This document shows, one piece after another, positions 20,154 to 27,344 of a stretch of DNA of 27,344 bases (the first letter of the stretch is position 1; each line of letters opens with the position of its first letter). The position numbers and the translations under genes are program-made. The stretch lies in the IMG/VR virus record IMGVR_UViG_3300025314_000083, positions 1-27,344 of that record; one strand, given 5' to 3'. The DNA is from a virus. A model generated the notes under the pieces. The model saw only the letters and a list, made by a program, of their open reading frames with translations, ran no database searches and had not been told where the DNA came from.

Positions 20154-20656
20154 TGGCCGGCCTAAGTGTGCAGATCAAAGGTCTCGACGCGATCATCAAG
20201 AAGCTATCGCCTGCTTTGATCGCTCGCCCTGTGCTGAACTTTATGACGCGCTCAGCGATCGCTGTCTCTGGCGAAGCTCGTCGCAGATCACCTGTCGACA
20301 CGGGGCGCTTGCGTGGAAGCATCACGCACGCGGTAACGGGTGCGCCAGTGCCGACGAGAGCTGTGATCGGCACGAACGTTGCGTATGCGCCTTTCATGGA
20401 GTTCGGAACGGGCAGGCTGTCAGATGGCGACGGTGGCAAGGCCGGACACTTCCCGCCCGGCGCGGCGCTCAATAGATGGGCGCAACTGCACGGCTTCTCG
20501 AGCGGCTACGCCATTGCTCGAGCGATCGCTATTCGTGGCGGTCTGCGACCTAGACGTTATCTGCGCGGCGCACTCGAAAGCTCGATGGCGACGATCAATC
20601 GTTTTCTCGACATGATGAAAGACGAGATTTTGGTGAACTTCAATGCCAGCAAATAA
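20153..20656 (+). CDS. HK97 gp10-like neck/tail-completion protein
   Basis: This 167-aa protein starts at ATG 20153, overlapping the previous TGA (the frame is open upstream to 19991 but the overlap start is better). It shows the gp10-family signature: R-R-R-S-P-V-D-T-G-R-L-R-G-S-I, then A-V-I-G-T-N-V-A-Y-A-P-F-M-E-F-G-T-G, then R-P-R-R-Y-L-R-G-A-L. These proteins join the head connector to the tail terminator. Its 3' end overlaps the next gene by 14 bases. Confidence 0.88.
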   Translation: MAGLSVQIKGLDAIIKKLSPALIARPVLNFMTRSAIAVSGEARRRSPVDTGRLRGSITHAVTGAPVPTRAVIGTNVAYAPFMEFGTGRLSDGDGGKAGHFPPGAALNRWAQLHGFSSGYAIARAIAIRGGLRPRRYLRGALESSMATINRFLDMMKDEILVNFNASK

Positions 20657-21080
20657 GAAAATTCAACACGCTCTCGACGCAATTATTGCGATCATCACTG
20701 CAAATTATTCGAGCGGTGCGAACGCGATCAGACTGCGCACCGCTAAGCCGCCTAACAAGATCAGCGTGTTCCCCGCCGCGATCGCGTGGGTGGGAAACGG
20801 CAAGTGGACTAAAGACGATGCGACCACGAAGCGCGGCCTGCACACGCTCAAGCTGATCATTGCAGTCGCGGCGAAAGGTGATTTTCAGCGCGAGGTAACT
20901 ACGCTGATGAATTACAGCGACGACCTACCAGACAAACTACTTGGCGACGTGGCGCTCAGCGGCAACGTTGACACGATCATCGAGATTCGGTACGAGTTCG
21001 GTGATGTTCCTTGGGGCGATCAGATGCTCATTGGCTGGCTATTTCAAATCGATGTCAAGATGAAATCGCCAATTGCGTAA
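20643..21080 (+). CDS. Tail terminator-like protein
   Basis: This 145-aa protein lies between the gp10-like gene and the tail tube, the usual slot of the tail terminator or tail-completion protein. Its N-terminal helices (ALDAIIAIITAN), strand-rich middle (KISVFPAAIAWVGNGKWTKD, then LKLIIAVAAKGDF) and W-L-F-Q-I-D-V-K-M end suit that compact alpha/beta fold. Direct sequence resemblance is limited, so the call rests mainly on gene order. Confidence 0.65.
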   Translation: MPANKKIQHALDAIIAIITANYSSGANAIRLRTAKPPNKISVFPAAIAWVGNGKWTKDDATTKRGLHTLKLIIAVAAKGDFQREVTTLMNYSDDLPDKLLGDVALSGNVDTIIEIRYEFGDVPWGDQMLIGWLFQIDVKMKSPIA

Positions 21081-21096
21081 TGTTAGAGAGGAAAAA

Positions 21097-21294
21097 ATGA
21101 CTGACGGAAAAAAGAGAGTTATCGCTTACGTCTACATCGGCCAAGGTAGTTTCTTGCACGATGTGCCAGCTCGAGATTTGACGGCTGATGAAGCCCGCGA
21201 CGCTGGCAAGCTGTACAAGGACGCGGGCGGCGAAGAATATCTCGTCGTCTGTGGCCTTTATGAACCCGCTAACCCGAAAGGGAAAAAGGAGTAA
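21097..21294 (+). CDS. Unrecognised 65-aa protein before tail tube gene
   Basis: ATG 21097 has AGAGAGGAAAA just upstream; an in-frame TTG at 21073 is less convincing. The product is MTDGKKRVIAYVYIGQGSFL followed by HDVPARDLTADEARDAGKLY and ending PANPKGKKE. Small proteins of this kind next to the tail tube gene often carry a P-A-R-D-L-T motif and are of unknown function. The next gene starts four bases after its stop. Confidence 0.7.
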   Translation: MTDGKKRVIAYVYIGQGSFLHDVPARDLTADEARDAGKLYKDAGGEEYLVVCGLYEPANPKGKKE

Positions 21295-21297
21295 GAC

Positions 21298-22296
21298 ATG
21301 GCAGGCGTTTCAGGACTTAGAAAACTTCAGTTAGGTCGTGAGTCGACTGCTGGCACAGCGGTCGCGGCGACAACGATCTTGCGCTCGAAGGGTACGCTCG
21401 AAGATGCACGCGAGCAGAAACAGCGCAACGAGCACGTCGGCTATCTGAGCGCGATCGACAACTCGTATCAGCCGAAGCTGGCCGCAAAGCTGGCGCAGGA
21501 AGATAGCGAGGCAACGTTCGAGCAACTTTTGCACACGCTCGAAGCTGGCGTGATGACTGCGACCCCCACGCAAGACGGCACTGGCTCGGACTATATCTAC
21601 GTTTACACCATGGCGACGACTGCGCCCAAGACCCCCAAGTCGTACACGATCGAGGGCGGCGACAACGAGGAAGTCGAAGAAATGGAATACAGCCTCGTCG
21701 AAGATTTCACGCTGTCGGGCAACGCGGGCGAAGCGGTCATGCACGCGGCAAATTGGTTCGGTCGTCAGCTCACAGTCTCGAGCTTCACGGGTTCACTGGC
21801 CGCGCCCTCTGTCGAGGACATCTTGTTCTCTAAAGGCAAGATTTACGCTGATCTTGTTGGCGGCACACTGGGCGCGACTGTGCTTGCGAATACTTGGCTT
21901 TATTTCAGCCTGCAAGTCAAGACGGGTTTTCGCCCTGTCTTTACTGGCGACGGCAACAAGTATTTCAGCTTTCACAAGCAGGTCGAGTCCGAGGTCTTGC
22001 TCGACATTACGTTCGAGCATGACGCGATCTCGAAAGCGAAAAAAGTTCTGTGGCGTGCTGAGACACCTCAGCAGATCCGTTTGAAGTTCGAGGGCAATGC
22101 GGTCGCAACCCCCGGCACAACTTACTCGCTGAAAACTCTGCTGATCGATCTGGCGGGTCGCTTCGAGAAGTTCGACAAGCTCGGTGAGCGCGATGGAAAC
22201 GACGTGATCAACGCTCGTTTCCGTGCGAGCTACAACCCGACTGCGGCGCTGTTTGCCAAGTTCACCGTCGTCAACGAGCTGACAGCAGTTCCTTAG
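21298..22296 (+). CDS. Major tail tube protein
   Basis: This 332-aa protein has AAAAGGAG as ribosome site. It opens with G-L-R-K-L-Q-L-G-R-E-S-T-A-G-T-A-V-A-A-T-T-I-L, a pattern shared by siphovirus tail tube proteins (x-x-G-x-E-x-x-x-G-T). It continues with many strands, including SYTIEGGDNEEVEEMEYSLV and DFTLSGNAGEAV. Such proteins polymerise as the tail tube. Its position just before the tail chaperone and tape measure supports the call. Extra C-terminal residues (about 200-332) may form a surface domain. Confidence 0.85.
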   Translation: MAGVSGLRKLQLGRESTAGTAVAATTILRSKGTLEDAREQKQRNEHVGYLSAIDNSYQPKLAAKLAQEDSEATFEQLLHTLEAGVMTATPTQDGTGSDYIYVYTMATTAPKTPKSYTIEGGDNEEVEEMEYSLVEDFTLSGNAGEAVMHAANWFGRQLTVSSFTGSLAAPSVEDILFSKGKIYADLVGGTLGATVLANTWLYFSLQVKTGFRPVFTGDGNKYFSFHKQVESEVLLDITFEHDAISKAKKVLWRAETPQQIRLKFEGNAVATPGTTYSLKTLLIDLAGRFEKFDKLGERDGNDVINARFRASYNPTAALFAKFTVVNELTAVP

Positions 22297-22396
22297 TTTC
22301 ACAACGAAGCTCGCAGGCGCATTTCTTAGTGGTTCTTATAAGCTAGTTTGACCGCTGAGAGTGCGCTTGCGAGTGATGACATAGATACGCCGAAAC
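22297..22396 (+). repeat. Intergenic repeat element, copy B, with long hairpin
   Basis: The element starts at the tail tube stop and resembles 1478-1580. It can fold into a long stem: CTCGCAGGCGCA (22310-22321) with TGCGCTTGCGAG (22362-22373), 11 Watson-Crick pairs and one G-T pair. After a one-base bulge, TTCTTAGTGG (22323-22332) pairs with CCGCTGAGAG (22352-22361). A 19-nt loop containing CTTATAAG remains. It separates the tail tube and chaperone genes. Reading frames through it contain stops and no start. It may be an RNA processing or stability element, or a regulatory leader. Confidence 0.65.
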
Positions 22397-22429
22397 GTGC
22401 GCTTAGAGAGCTTCCTGAAAGGTTCGATC

Positions 22430-22789
22430 ATGTCGAGAAACAGAGCAAAAAACAAGACGCTCGCCGCCCCCCACAGAGCGCCCACCCCCAAAATAAAGAT
22501 CAAGCTACCCGAGAGCGATGCGCCGGGCTATCTGAGCCGTGAGCGTGAACGCTTGGCTGTTTTGAATGCGCCCCTGAATGAACGTCGCAAGCCTGAGTAC
22601 ATCGATCGCATGGCTCAACTGATCTTGAAATACACGATCGAACCTGTCGATCGAGACAAGGCTCTCGCCGCGATCATGGAGCTGACCGAAAATCAGTTCG
22701 ACGCAATTCTTGAAGCGCTGACGGGCAACGTGAGTTCAGCAAACCCTACATTGTCGGCTCAGCCTACACAGTCACCAAAGCAGAGCTAG
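22430..22789 (+). CDS. Tail assembly chaperone, short form (gpG-like)
   Basis: This 119-aa protein sits between tail tube and tape measure, the position of phage lambda gpG. ATG 22430 with GAAAGG upstream is preferred to a GTG at 22397. The N-terminus is basic and Pro-rich (RAPTPKIKIKLPESDAPG). The middle is helical (RMAQLILKYTIEPVDRDKAL, IMELTENQFDAILEALTG) and the end is Ser/Gln-rich. It would coat and fold the tape measure during tail assembly. A slippery site near the 3' end generates a longer form. Confidence 0.8.
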   Translation: MSRNRAKNKTLAAPHRAPTPKIKIKLPESDAPGYLSRERERLAVLNAPLNERRKPEYIDRMAQLILKYTIEPVDRDKALAAIMELTENQFDAILEALTGNVSSANPTLSAQPTQSPKQS

Positions 22790-23004
22790 AAGACCTCAAG
22801 CTCTATTACAAGGGTGTTCCGACAGTCTTACCAAGGTGGCTAGACGTTCTCGAAATGGCTGAGGCGTGGGGCACTGCGCCGTGGCTTGTTGAACAGCAAG
22901 CCAGCGAGAAATGGGTGAAGCGCTTTCTTGCTCAGCGTAAGCAAAGAAACAGAGCAAGAAACGAAATGCACGAAGCGGCACAGAGAGCGAAAAAGAAAAA
23001 ATAA
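22430..23004 (+). CDS. Tail assembly chaperone, -1 frameshift product (gpGT-like)
   Basis: The frame one base back from the short form is open from after a TGA near 22711 to TAA 23002-23004. Entered by slipping at 22741-22747 it encodes YIVGSAYTVTKAELEDLKLY, YKGVPTVLPRWLDVLEMAEA and on to a Lys-rich tail. This extension lacks its own good start and ends exactly at the tape measure ATG. In siphoviruses the longer chaperone binds the tape measure and the tube protein. The fused product would be about 191 residues. Confidence 0.78.
22741..22747 (+). other. -1 ribosomal slippery site A AAC CCT
   Basis: In the short-form frame the codons are GCA AAC CCT ACA. The heptamer A AAC CCT fits X XXY YYZ: after slipping back one base the tRNAs re-pair with AAA and CCC, and the next codon is TAC. 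It lies about 45 nt before the short-form stop, as expected. Other heptamers in the overlap fit less well. Confidence 0.7.
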
Positions 23005-24957
23005 ATGGCAACGACAGCGACAGGCAGAGTAGAGGTCGAGCTCGTAGCGACCGACAAAGCCAGCAAGCCTATTGAGCAGGTAAACCGCAAGCTCACTGAT
23101 CTCGGTGGTGTCGCCAAGAAAACAGCGACCCCGTCGATCGGCGAGCTCGATCGCAAGATCGGCGGGTTCATTCAGACTGCCTTTGCTGGCTCGTTGACGA
23201 TCGCCGCCTTTGGGATGATTCTCAAGGGGGCGTTCGATCTGCTCAAGCGCGCTGAGGAAATCTCAGATGCAAAAGCGGCGCTGACTGTTTACACGGGAAG
23301 CGCAGAAGCGGCGGCGTTCGCTACGAAAGCAGTGCGCGACGCGTCAGACGGCATGCTCAGCAGTTTCGATGCAACGCGTGCCGCAACTCGTCTTTTCTCA
23401 ATGGGTCTCGCAGAGAATGCAATTCAGGCCGCTGAGGTTACTCGAATCGCGGTAACACTCGGCGACGCGTTCGGCAAGGAAGCTGGCCCCGCGATCGAAG
23501 ATTTCTCAAACATGCTTTCGACGGGTCGCATCATGGGGCTCAAGGATTACGGTATCAGCATGAAAGAGGTGCGCACTCGTGCTCAAGAACTAGCTCGAGA
23601 AACGGGCAACCTCGACGAACGCACTGCTCTCGCTATGGCGACGATGGAAGTCGCACGCGAGAAACTCGGTGAGCTCGAAGCGCAAGGCTACAAAGCAGGC
23701 GATGCGACAACTCGTTTCAATTCGGCAATACAAGACTTGATCGATTTCGGCATCGTGGTCTTTTCAGATCGCGCCGCGCCTGCAGTAGAGGTCATGGGCG
23801 ACTTTGCTCGCGGCGCTCTCGATGCGGCAGAGGCAAATAAAATTCTTGGGGTTACAAGCGAAGATTTCAACGAAGACATGACCGAGGTATTTTATGATCT
23901 GCAAAACGGCGCTCGGGTGACCTACGGCGAGCTCTTGCTGATGCGAGACGCGCTCACTTGGACAGGCGTTGCAGGCTATGAAGCGTCGACTGGCCTGTAC
24001 GAAATGGCTGACGGGGCAACTTACACATTTCAGCAACTATTTGTCATGCGTGAAGAACTCGCCACAACGTACAGCTCAATGTCTCTGGCGACTGAGGGGT
24101 TGCTGGTCTCGCTCGAGGACTTGCAATTATTCGTAAAAGGTCCGCTCGGCAAAGAGTTCGACACGTTCACGAAAAAGAATGAAACGCTGGAAGAAAAAGC
24201 CGCTGACGTGCAAACTCGCGTCGATGAGCTGAACGGTATGAGCTGGCTAACCGATGAGCAAAGAACAGAGCTCGACGAGAACAAACAAAAGCTCGCCGAT
24301 ATTCAGCAACAGATCAAGGACAACGCGGCCGAGCACAGCTTAGCAACAAAGCAGATCGTCTTTGATCTGCTCGTGCAACGCGCGTCTGTAGATGAGCTCA
24401 CGTCGGAAGAGAGTCGCTTGTTGCTCGAGGTCGCTGAGAACTGGGGTCTCATTGACACCAAGACTAAAGAGGCAACTCTTGCGATCGACGGCGCTCTCGT
24501 TGATCTTGCCGCTGGCGATGGCTTTGAAACTGTGCTTGCAAAGATCGACGAGATCCAGTTCAACGCCGAAGATGCCGCAGGTACTTACCAGATCGGCTTT
24601 GACGTTATCTACAGAGGCGGCAGTGGCGGCTATTACGACCCGCGCAAAGGCACTTATGTCGTCGAGGGTCAGCGAGCTGAGGGCGGCGACGTGATGGCTG
24701 GCAAGTCATATCTTGTCGGTGAAAACCGCCGCGCTGAGCTCTTTGTGCCGGGTCAAAACGGTCATGTCTACCCGATCGATGAGGCGACGCAGTACGCTGG
24801 CGGCTCGAATGGTGCTGGCTGGAGCGGTGGCGATCTAAATGTGAACGTCGTTCTTTCGTCGTTTCTTTCGCTCGCTGAAACACGCGATGCTCAAGACAAG
24901 ATCGCTCCGATCATTCGTCGAGAGGTCGAGCGAGCGATCAGAGAGAGCAGACAGTAG
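23005..24957 (+). CDS. Tape measure protein
   Basis: This 650-aa protein follows the chaperone pair. It has a hydrophobic segment at about 53-80 (GGFIQTAFAGSLTIAAFGMI), helices with S-N-M-L-S-T-G-R-I-M-G-L-K-D-Y-G-I, and a coiled-coil stretch (about 400-440). Near the end is A-E-G-G-D-V-M-A-G-K-S-Y-L-V-G-E-N-R-R-A-E-L-F-V-P-G, a common C-terminal motif of tape measure proteins. It sets tail length and is ejected into the host. At about 0.15 nm per residue, 650 residues imply a tail near 100 nm, an inference from the family rule. Confidence 0.93.
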   Translation: MATTATGRVEVELVATDKASKPIEQVNRKLTDLGGVAKKTATPSIGELDRKIGGFIQTAFAGSLTIAAFGMILKGAFDLLKRAEEISDAKAALTVYTGSAEAAAFATKAVRDASDGMLSSFDATRAATRLFSMGLAENAIQAAEVTRIAVTLGDAFGKEAGPAIEDFSNMLSTGRIMGLKDYGISMKEVRTRAQELARETGNLDERTALAMATMEVAREKLGELEAQGYKAGDATTRFNSAIQDLIDFGIVVFSDRAAPAVEVMGDFARGALDAAEANKILGVTSEDFNEDMTEVFYDLQNGARVTYGELLLMRDALTWTGVAGYEASTGLYEMADGATYTFQQLFVMREELATTYSSMSLATEGLLVSLEDLQLFVKGPLGKEFDTFTKKNETLEEKAADVQTRVDELNGMSWLTDEQRTELDENKQKLADIQQQIKDNAAEHSLATKQIVFDLLVQRASVDELTSEESRLLLEVAENWGLIDTKTKEATLAIDGALVDLAAGDGFETVLAKIDEIQFNAEDAAGTYQIGFDVIYRGGSGGYYDPRKGTYVVEGQRAEGGDVMAGKSYLVGENRRAELFVPGQNGHVYPIDEATQYAGGSNGAGWSGGDLNVNVVLSSFLSLAETRDAQDKIAPIIRREVERAIRESRQ

Positions 24958-26460
24958 ATGGCTCTCTTTGGAACTTTCACTTACGGCACTAGCGTTCTCT
25001 ACGGGGCGACGGGTGACAACACGAATCTCTTGTATGGCGTTCTCGTCGACTGGGATGAGGACGGTTACTACGATGCAAACGAAGCGCCCGATCGTTTGCT
25101 CAAATGGTTCTCGCGTCGTGGGCGAGAGAATTATCTGAGAGACAGCGACGAGGGCGGCTTTGCGCCCTACCGAGAGGGCGAGGTCGTGATCGAGCTCGAC
25201 AATAGAGATCAGCGGTACAACCCGCTCAACACGAGCTCGCCGATTTACCCGAACGTTGCAGAGGGTAAGTACATCAACTTTTTTATCAAAGACGGATCTG
25301 CGGGAACACGCGAGGACTTGATCACAGGGCAGATCGATGACATTGATCTCGTCGGCAACGGCGCAGATGCGAAAGCAGTCATTACGATCGTCGACGGCTG
25401 GAACAAACTAAGGGCTGACGAGGTCAGCATTGCAATTCAGGAAGATGTTTTGACGAGCGACGCGATCGATGCTGTGCTCGATGCGACTGAGTGGCCTGCG
25501 ATCTATGGGCGAAATATTGGTATCGCAAGTCAGACGATCGCTTACTGGTGGGAAGATGGGCGAAGCCCGTCAGCGGCACTGAAAGACTTGGCCGACTCTG
25601 AGTTCGGCAGATTCTATATTGCGAGAAACGGCAACGCTGTTTTTGCCAGCCGTCATCAGATCGACGAGAGTGTGGTTACTCTGCAAGACGCGACATCGCT
25701 GAAAGATGTTGGCTTGGCAAACGTGTTCAAGTCTTACCGAGATAAGGTCTCGATCAAAGTGCAACCGCTGAGCCCACAAGCAACGAGCGAGGTCTGGCGG
25801 CATCGTGAAATTCCTGTTGTGCCTGCGGGTCAGGCGATTCAAATATGGGCTGAGTTCAGCTTCGAGGGAAAGATCGTGCCTGTGATCAACCCGATCAGCC
25901 CCGTTGCAACGACAGACTACACAGCCAACACTGCCGCCGATGGGAGCGGTTCGAACCTCACAGCCGACATCGTTGTAACGCCGACTTGGTTCGGCTCTCG
26001 AGCTCTGCTCAACGTGCAGAACAACAACGGGTCGGACGCGCACTTGACCTTGATCAAAGTGAGGGCTGATGCTCTTGCTTCGCTCGATGCGTCCTACGCG
26101 ATCAGTGGTGAGGGTAAACGCATTTTCAAGCTCGAACTGCCATGGCAACAGGCGATCAACTTTGCAAATGACCTAGCCGAGTACCTCGTTGATCTTTTGT
26201 CGAGCAAGCGCCCGCGCCCGATCATCAGGCTCGAGAACCGCTTCGAGGAACAATTCACACCTGACCTGACGAGCCAAGTAACAGGAAGCTACCCGTCGCT
26301 CGAGATTGCCGACGATTACCGCATAGGGTACATTGAGCACGAGAGCGGCGAGACAGTGCAGGAAGTGCGCACAATGTTCAAGCTAGAGCCTTTCGCAGTG
26401 CTGACTGGTAGCTGGCAATTCCCAACAGAGATCGGAGTTACATCGAGTTTCGGCCTATGA
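24958..26460 (+). CDS. Distal tail / hub protein (minor tail protein)
   Basis: This 500-aa protein directly follows the tape measure stop. It opens with Y-G-V-L-V-D-W-D-E-D-G-Y-Y-D, S-R-R-G-R-E-N-Y and V-V-I-E-L-D-N-R-D-Q-R-Y-N-P-L-N, a pattern common to siphovirus minor tail proteins that form the tail-tip ring or hub. Then come strand-rich sections with L-I-T-G-Q-I-D-D-I. It probably joins the tube to the receptor-binding parts. The C-terminal region (about 300-500) has no recognised enzyme motif. The stop overlaps the next ATG. Confidence 0.8.
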   Translation: MALFGTFTYGTSVLYGATGDNTNLLYGVLVDWDEDGYYDANEAPDRLLKWFSRRGRENYLRDSDEGGFAPYREGEVVIELDNRDQRYNPLNTSSPIYPNVAEGKYINFFIKDGSAGTREDLITGQIDDIDLVGNGADAKAVITIVDGWNKLRADEVSIAIQEDVLTSDAIDAVLDATEWPAIYGRNIGIASQTIAYWWEDGRSPSAALKDLADSEFGRFYIARNGNAVFASRHQIDESVVTLQDATSLKDVGLANVFKSYRDKVSIKVQPLSPQATSEVWRHREIPVVPAGQAIQIWAEFSFEGKIVPVINPISPVATTDYTANTAADGSGSNLTADIVVTPTWFGSRALLNVQNNNGSDAHLTLIKVRADALASLDASYAISGEGKRIFKLELPWQQAINFANDLAEYLVDLLSSKRPRPIIRLENRFEEQFTPDLTSQVTGSYPSLEIADDYRIGYIEHESGETVQEVRTMFKLEPFAVLTGSWQFPTEIGVTSSFGL

Positions 26461-26990
26461 AAACCTACAAGCGCATCCCGCAAGATGATCAGTACGTTAC
26501 AGGCAAAGATTACGCCGCCCGAGATTTTGTCGCGTCTCACACCGCACGCATTCAAAAGATCGCTCGAGCTCGAATAAAGGATGGCACGATCGACTTTGTT
26601 CCGACTGGCAAGGTGAGAGGTGTCGTGCAGGCTCGCATCGACTTTGAGCGCTGGATTGCCGACTGCCCCGATGCGAACTGCTCAGGGGCAGAAATGGTTG
26701 AGCTCGACGAGCCTGTGATGTTCTGCCTGTCTTGCGGCAACGCCGCGAACAAAGGCGATTACTACGAGGTTGAGTTTCCCAAGGCAGAGGCGAGAGCTCA
26801 GATTTACGACGAGCTCGAGCAACGCCCGCTATTGCGCCCGCCCAACACGAACAAGATCATGCGAGCTGAGCGCAGTCGCGGCGCTCTGCATCCGATGCTG
26901 ACGCGCTCGTGGCGACCTGACGAGAAAGTCTCTGATCTGAAATTGCAACGTCAGCACGCAGAGAACACCATGAAAGCGAGAAAGCGCTAA
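26457..26990 (+). CDS. Unrecognised tail-region protein with C4 zinc motif
   Basis: This 177-aa protein starts at an ATG overlapping the previous TGA. The N-terminal half is basic and helical (ARIQKIARARIKDGTIDFVP). A four-Cys module follows at about 70-100: W-I-A-D-C-P-D-A-N-C-S-G-A-E, then F-C-L-S-C-G-N-A, a probable zinc ribbon. The C-terminus contains M-L-T-R-S-W-R-P-D-E-K-V-S-D-L, a pattern seen in phage proteins next to tail-tip genes. Its role is unknown. The stop overlaps the next ATG. Confidence 0.75.
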   Translation: MKTYKRIPQDDQYVTGKDYAARDFVASHTARIQKIARARIKDGTIDFVPTGKVRGVVQARIDFERWIADCPDANCSGAEMVELDEPVMFCLSCGNAANKGDYYEVEFPKAEARAQIYDELEQRPLLRPPNTNKIMRAERSRGALHPMLTRSWRPDEKVSDLKLQRQHAENTMKARKR

Positions 26991-27344
26991 TGGCTTACTC
27001 AGCAGTACCCACCGTCGTAACGGGGCAGGTTTGGACTGCCTCGAATCACAATACTTATATTCGAGACAACTTCGCCGCGGGCGTGCCTGATCTCTTTACG
27101 ACTGCTGGCGATATTGTGTACGCGACGGGTGCAGATGCCGCCGCTCGACTTGCGCTCGTAACGAACGGGGTGCTGATTGGTGGGGCGGCCGCGCCAGCAT
27201 GGCTGACGGGCGGTGCGATCGGCAAGCTCTTGCGCTTCGGGACTGCGCCTGCTTGGGCGACGATCGCAGAGGCGCTCGGCGTGGCGTGGGATTCGGATTT
27301 GACTCAGCGTAGCGGTATTGTCGGGACAAGCTATGCCGCCGTTA
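26990..27344 (+). CDS. 5' part of a tail fibre-like protein
   Basis: ATG 26990 overlaps the preceding TAA. About 118 codons are visible before the window ends: MAYSAVPTVVTGQVWTASNH, then N-T-Y-I-R-D-N-F, F-T-T-A-G-D-I-V-Y-A-T-G-A-D-A-A-A-R-L, and repeats of G-V-L-I-G-G-A-A-A-P-A-W. The pattern G-D-[IL]-x-x-A-[TS]-G-x-x-x-x-x-R-L is common in phage tail fibre and surface proteins. Receptor binding or virion decoration is likely. The end lies outside the window. Confidence 0.8.
   Translation, partial: MAYSAVPTVVTGQVWTASNHNTYIRDNFAAGVPDLFTTAGDIVYATGADAAARLALVTNGVLIGGAAAPAWLTGGAIGKLLRFGTAPAWATIAEALGVAWDSDLTQRSGIVGTSYAAV

Noticed and set aside
1-27344. tRNA genes, CRISPR arrays, integrase, insertion sequences
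   Set aside because: No cloverleaf-like tract, regular spaced repeats, recombinase motif or terminal inverted repeats were seen by eye. A tRNA scan would be needed to exclude tRNAs fully.
1-27344. Apparent abundance of GAGCTC, CGATCG and GATC
   Set aside because: Probably explained by frequent Glu-Leu (GAG CTC) and Ile/Asp/Arg codons in one frame; counts against a codon-shuffled control are needed before claiming selection or methylation targets.

Overview
The window is a stretch of a tailed double-stranded DNA phage (siphovirus-type, or a prophage of that type). Every supported gene is on the + strand. Genes are packed tightly, with many ATGA, GTGA or TAATG stop/start overlaps, and no intergenic gap exceeds about 150 nt. 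Shine-Dalgarno sites (GAGG, AAGGAG) and one clear sigma70-like promoter (TTGACC, 16 nt, TATAAT) indicate a bacterial host. The sequence does not identify the host further. No integrase, repressor, tRNA, CRISPR array, rRNA or insertion sequence is visible.

Layout. (1) 1-6063: small accessory or early genes: a gene end, an HNH-like protein, a PD-(D/E)XK-type nuclease, an adenine-methyltransferase gene interrupted at a 7-C run, then a series of small unrecognised proteins, several with Cys/His metal-binding patterns. This block ends at a strong terminator (6069-6104). (2) 6155-8838: an unknown 213-aa protein, then a ParB-like protein, a one-helix membrane peptide and an N4-cytosine-type methyltransferase in an overlapping trio, then a zinc-ribbon protein. 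(3) 8804-11143: small and large terminase, followed by three small genes. (4) 11831-11966: a control region with a 20-nt palindrome (an almost identical copy lies at 4146-4165), a promoter candidate and a terminator-like hairpin. (5) 11967-19422: head genes: a small membrane protein, portal fused to a MuF domain, prohead protease, major capsid protein, a membrane-anchored repeat protein, a CHAT/caspase-like protein and a SAP-like protein. (6) 19518-27344: adaptor, gp10-like neck protein, tail terminator, tail tube, tail assembly chaperone with a -1 frameshift, tape measure, distal tail/hub protein, a zinc-motif protein and the start of a fibre-like protein.

How it fits together. Terminase pumps DNA through the portal into an HK97-type capsid matured by the protease. 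The connector genes join this to a flexible tail of roughly 100 nm, an inference from the 650-aa tape measure. The methyltransferases, ParB-like protein and nucleases probably modify or protect phage DNA or attack competing DNA.

The least expected items are: the stand-alone CHAT-like protein (His53/Cys92) inside the head operon; a roughly 100-nt sequence repeated directly after two unrelated stop codons 20.8 kb apart; the paired palindromes next to a ribbon-helix-helix-like gene; a promoter-hairpin leader before the structural operon; and the methyltransferase frame break at a C CCC CCT site. All functions are inferred from sequence patterns read by eye; no database search was run.
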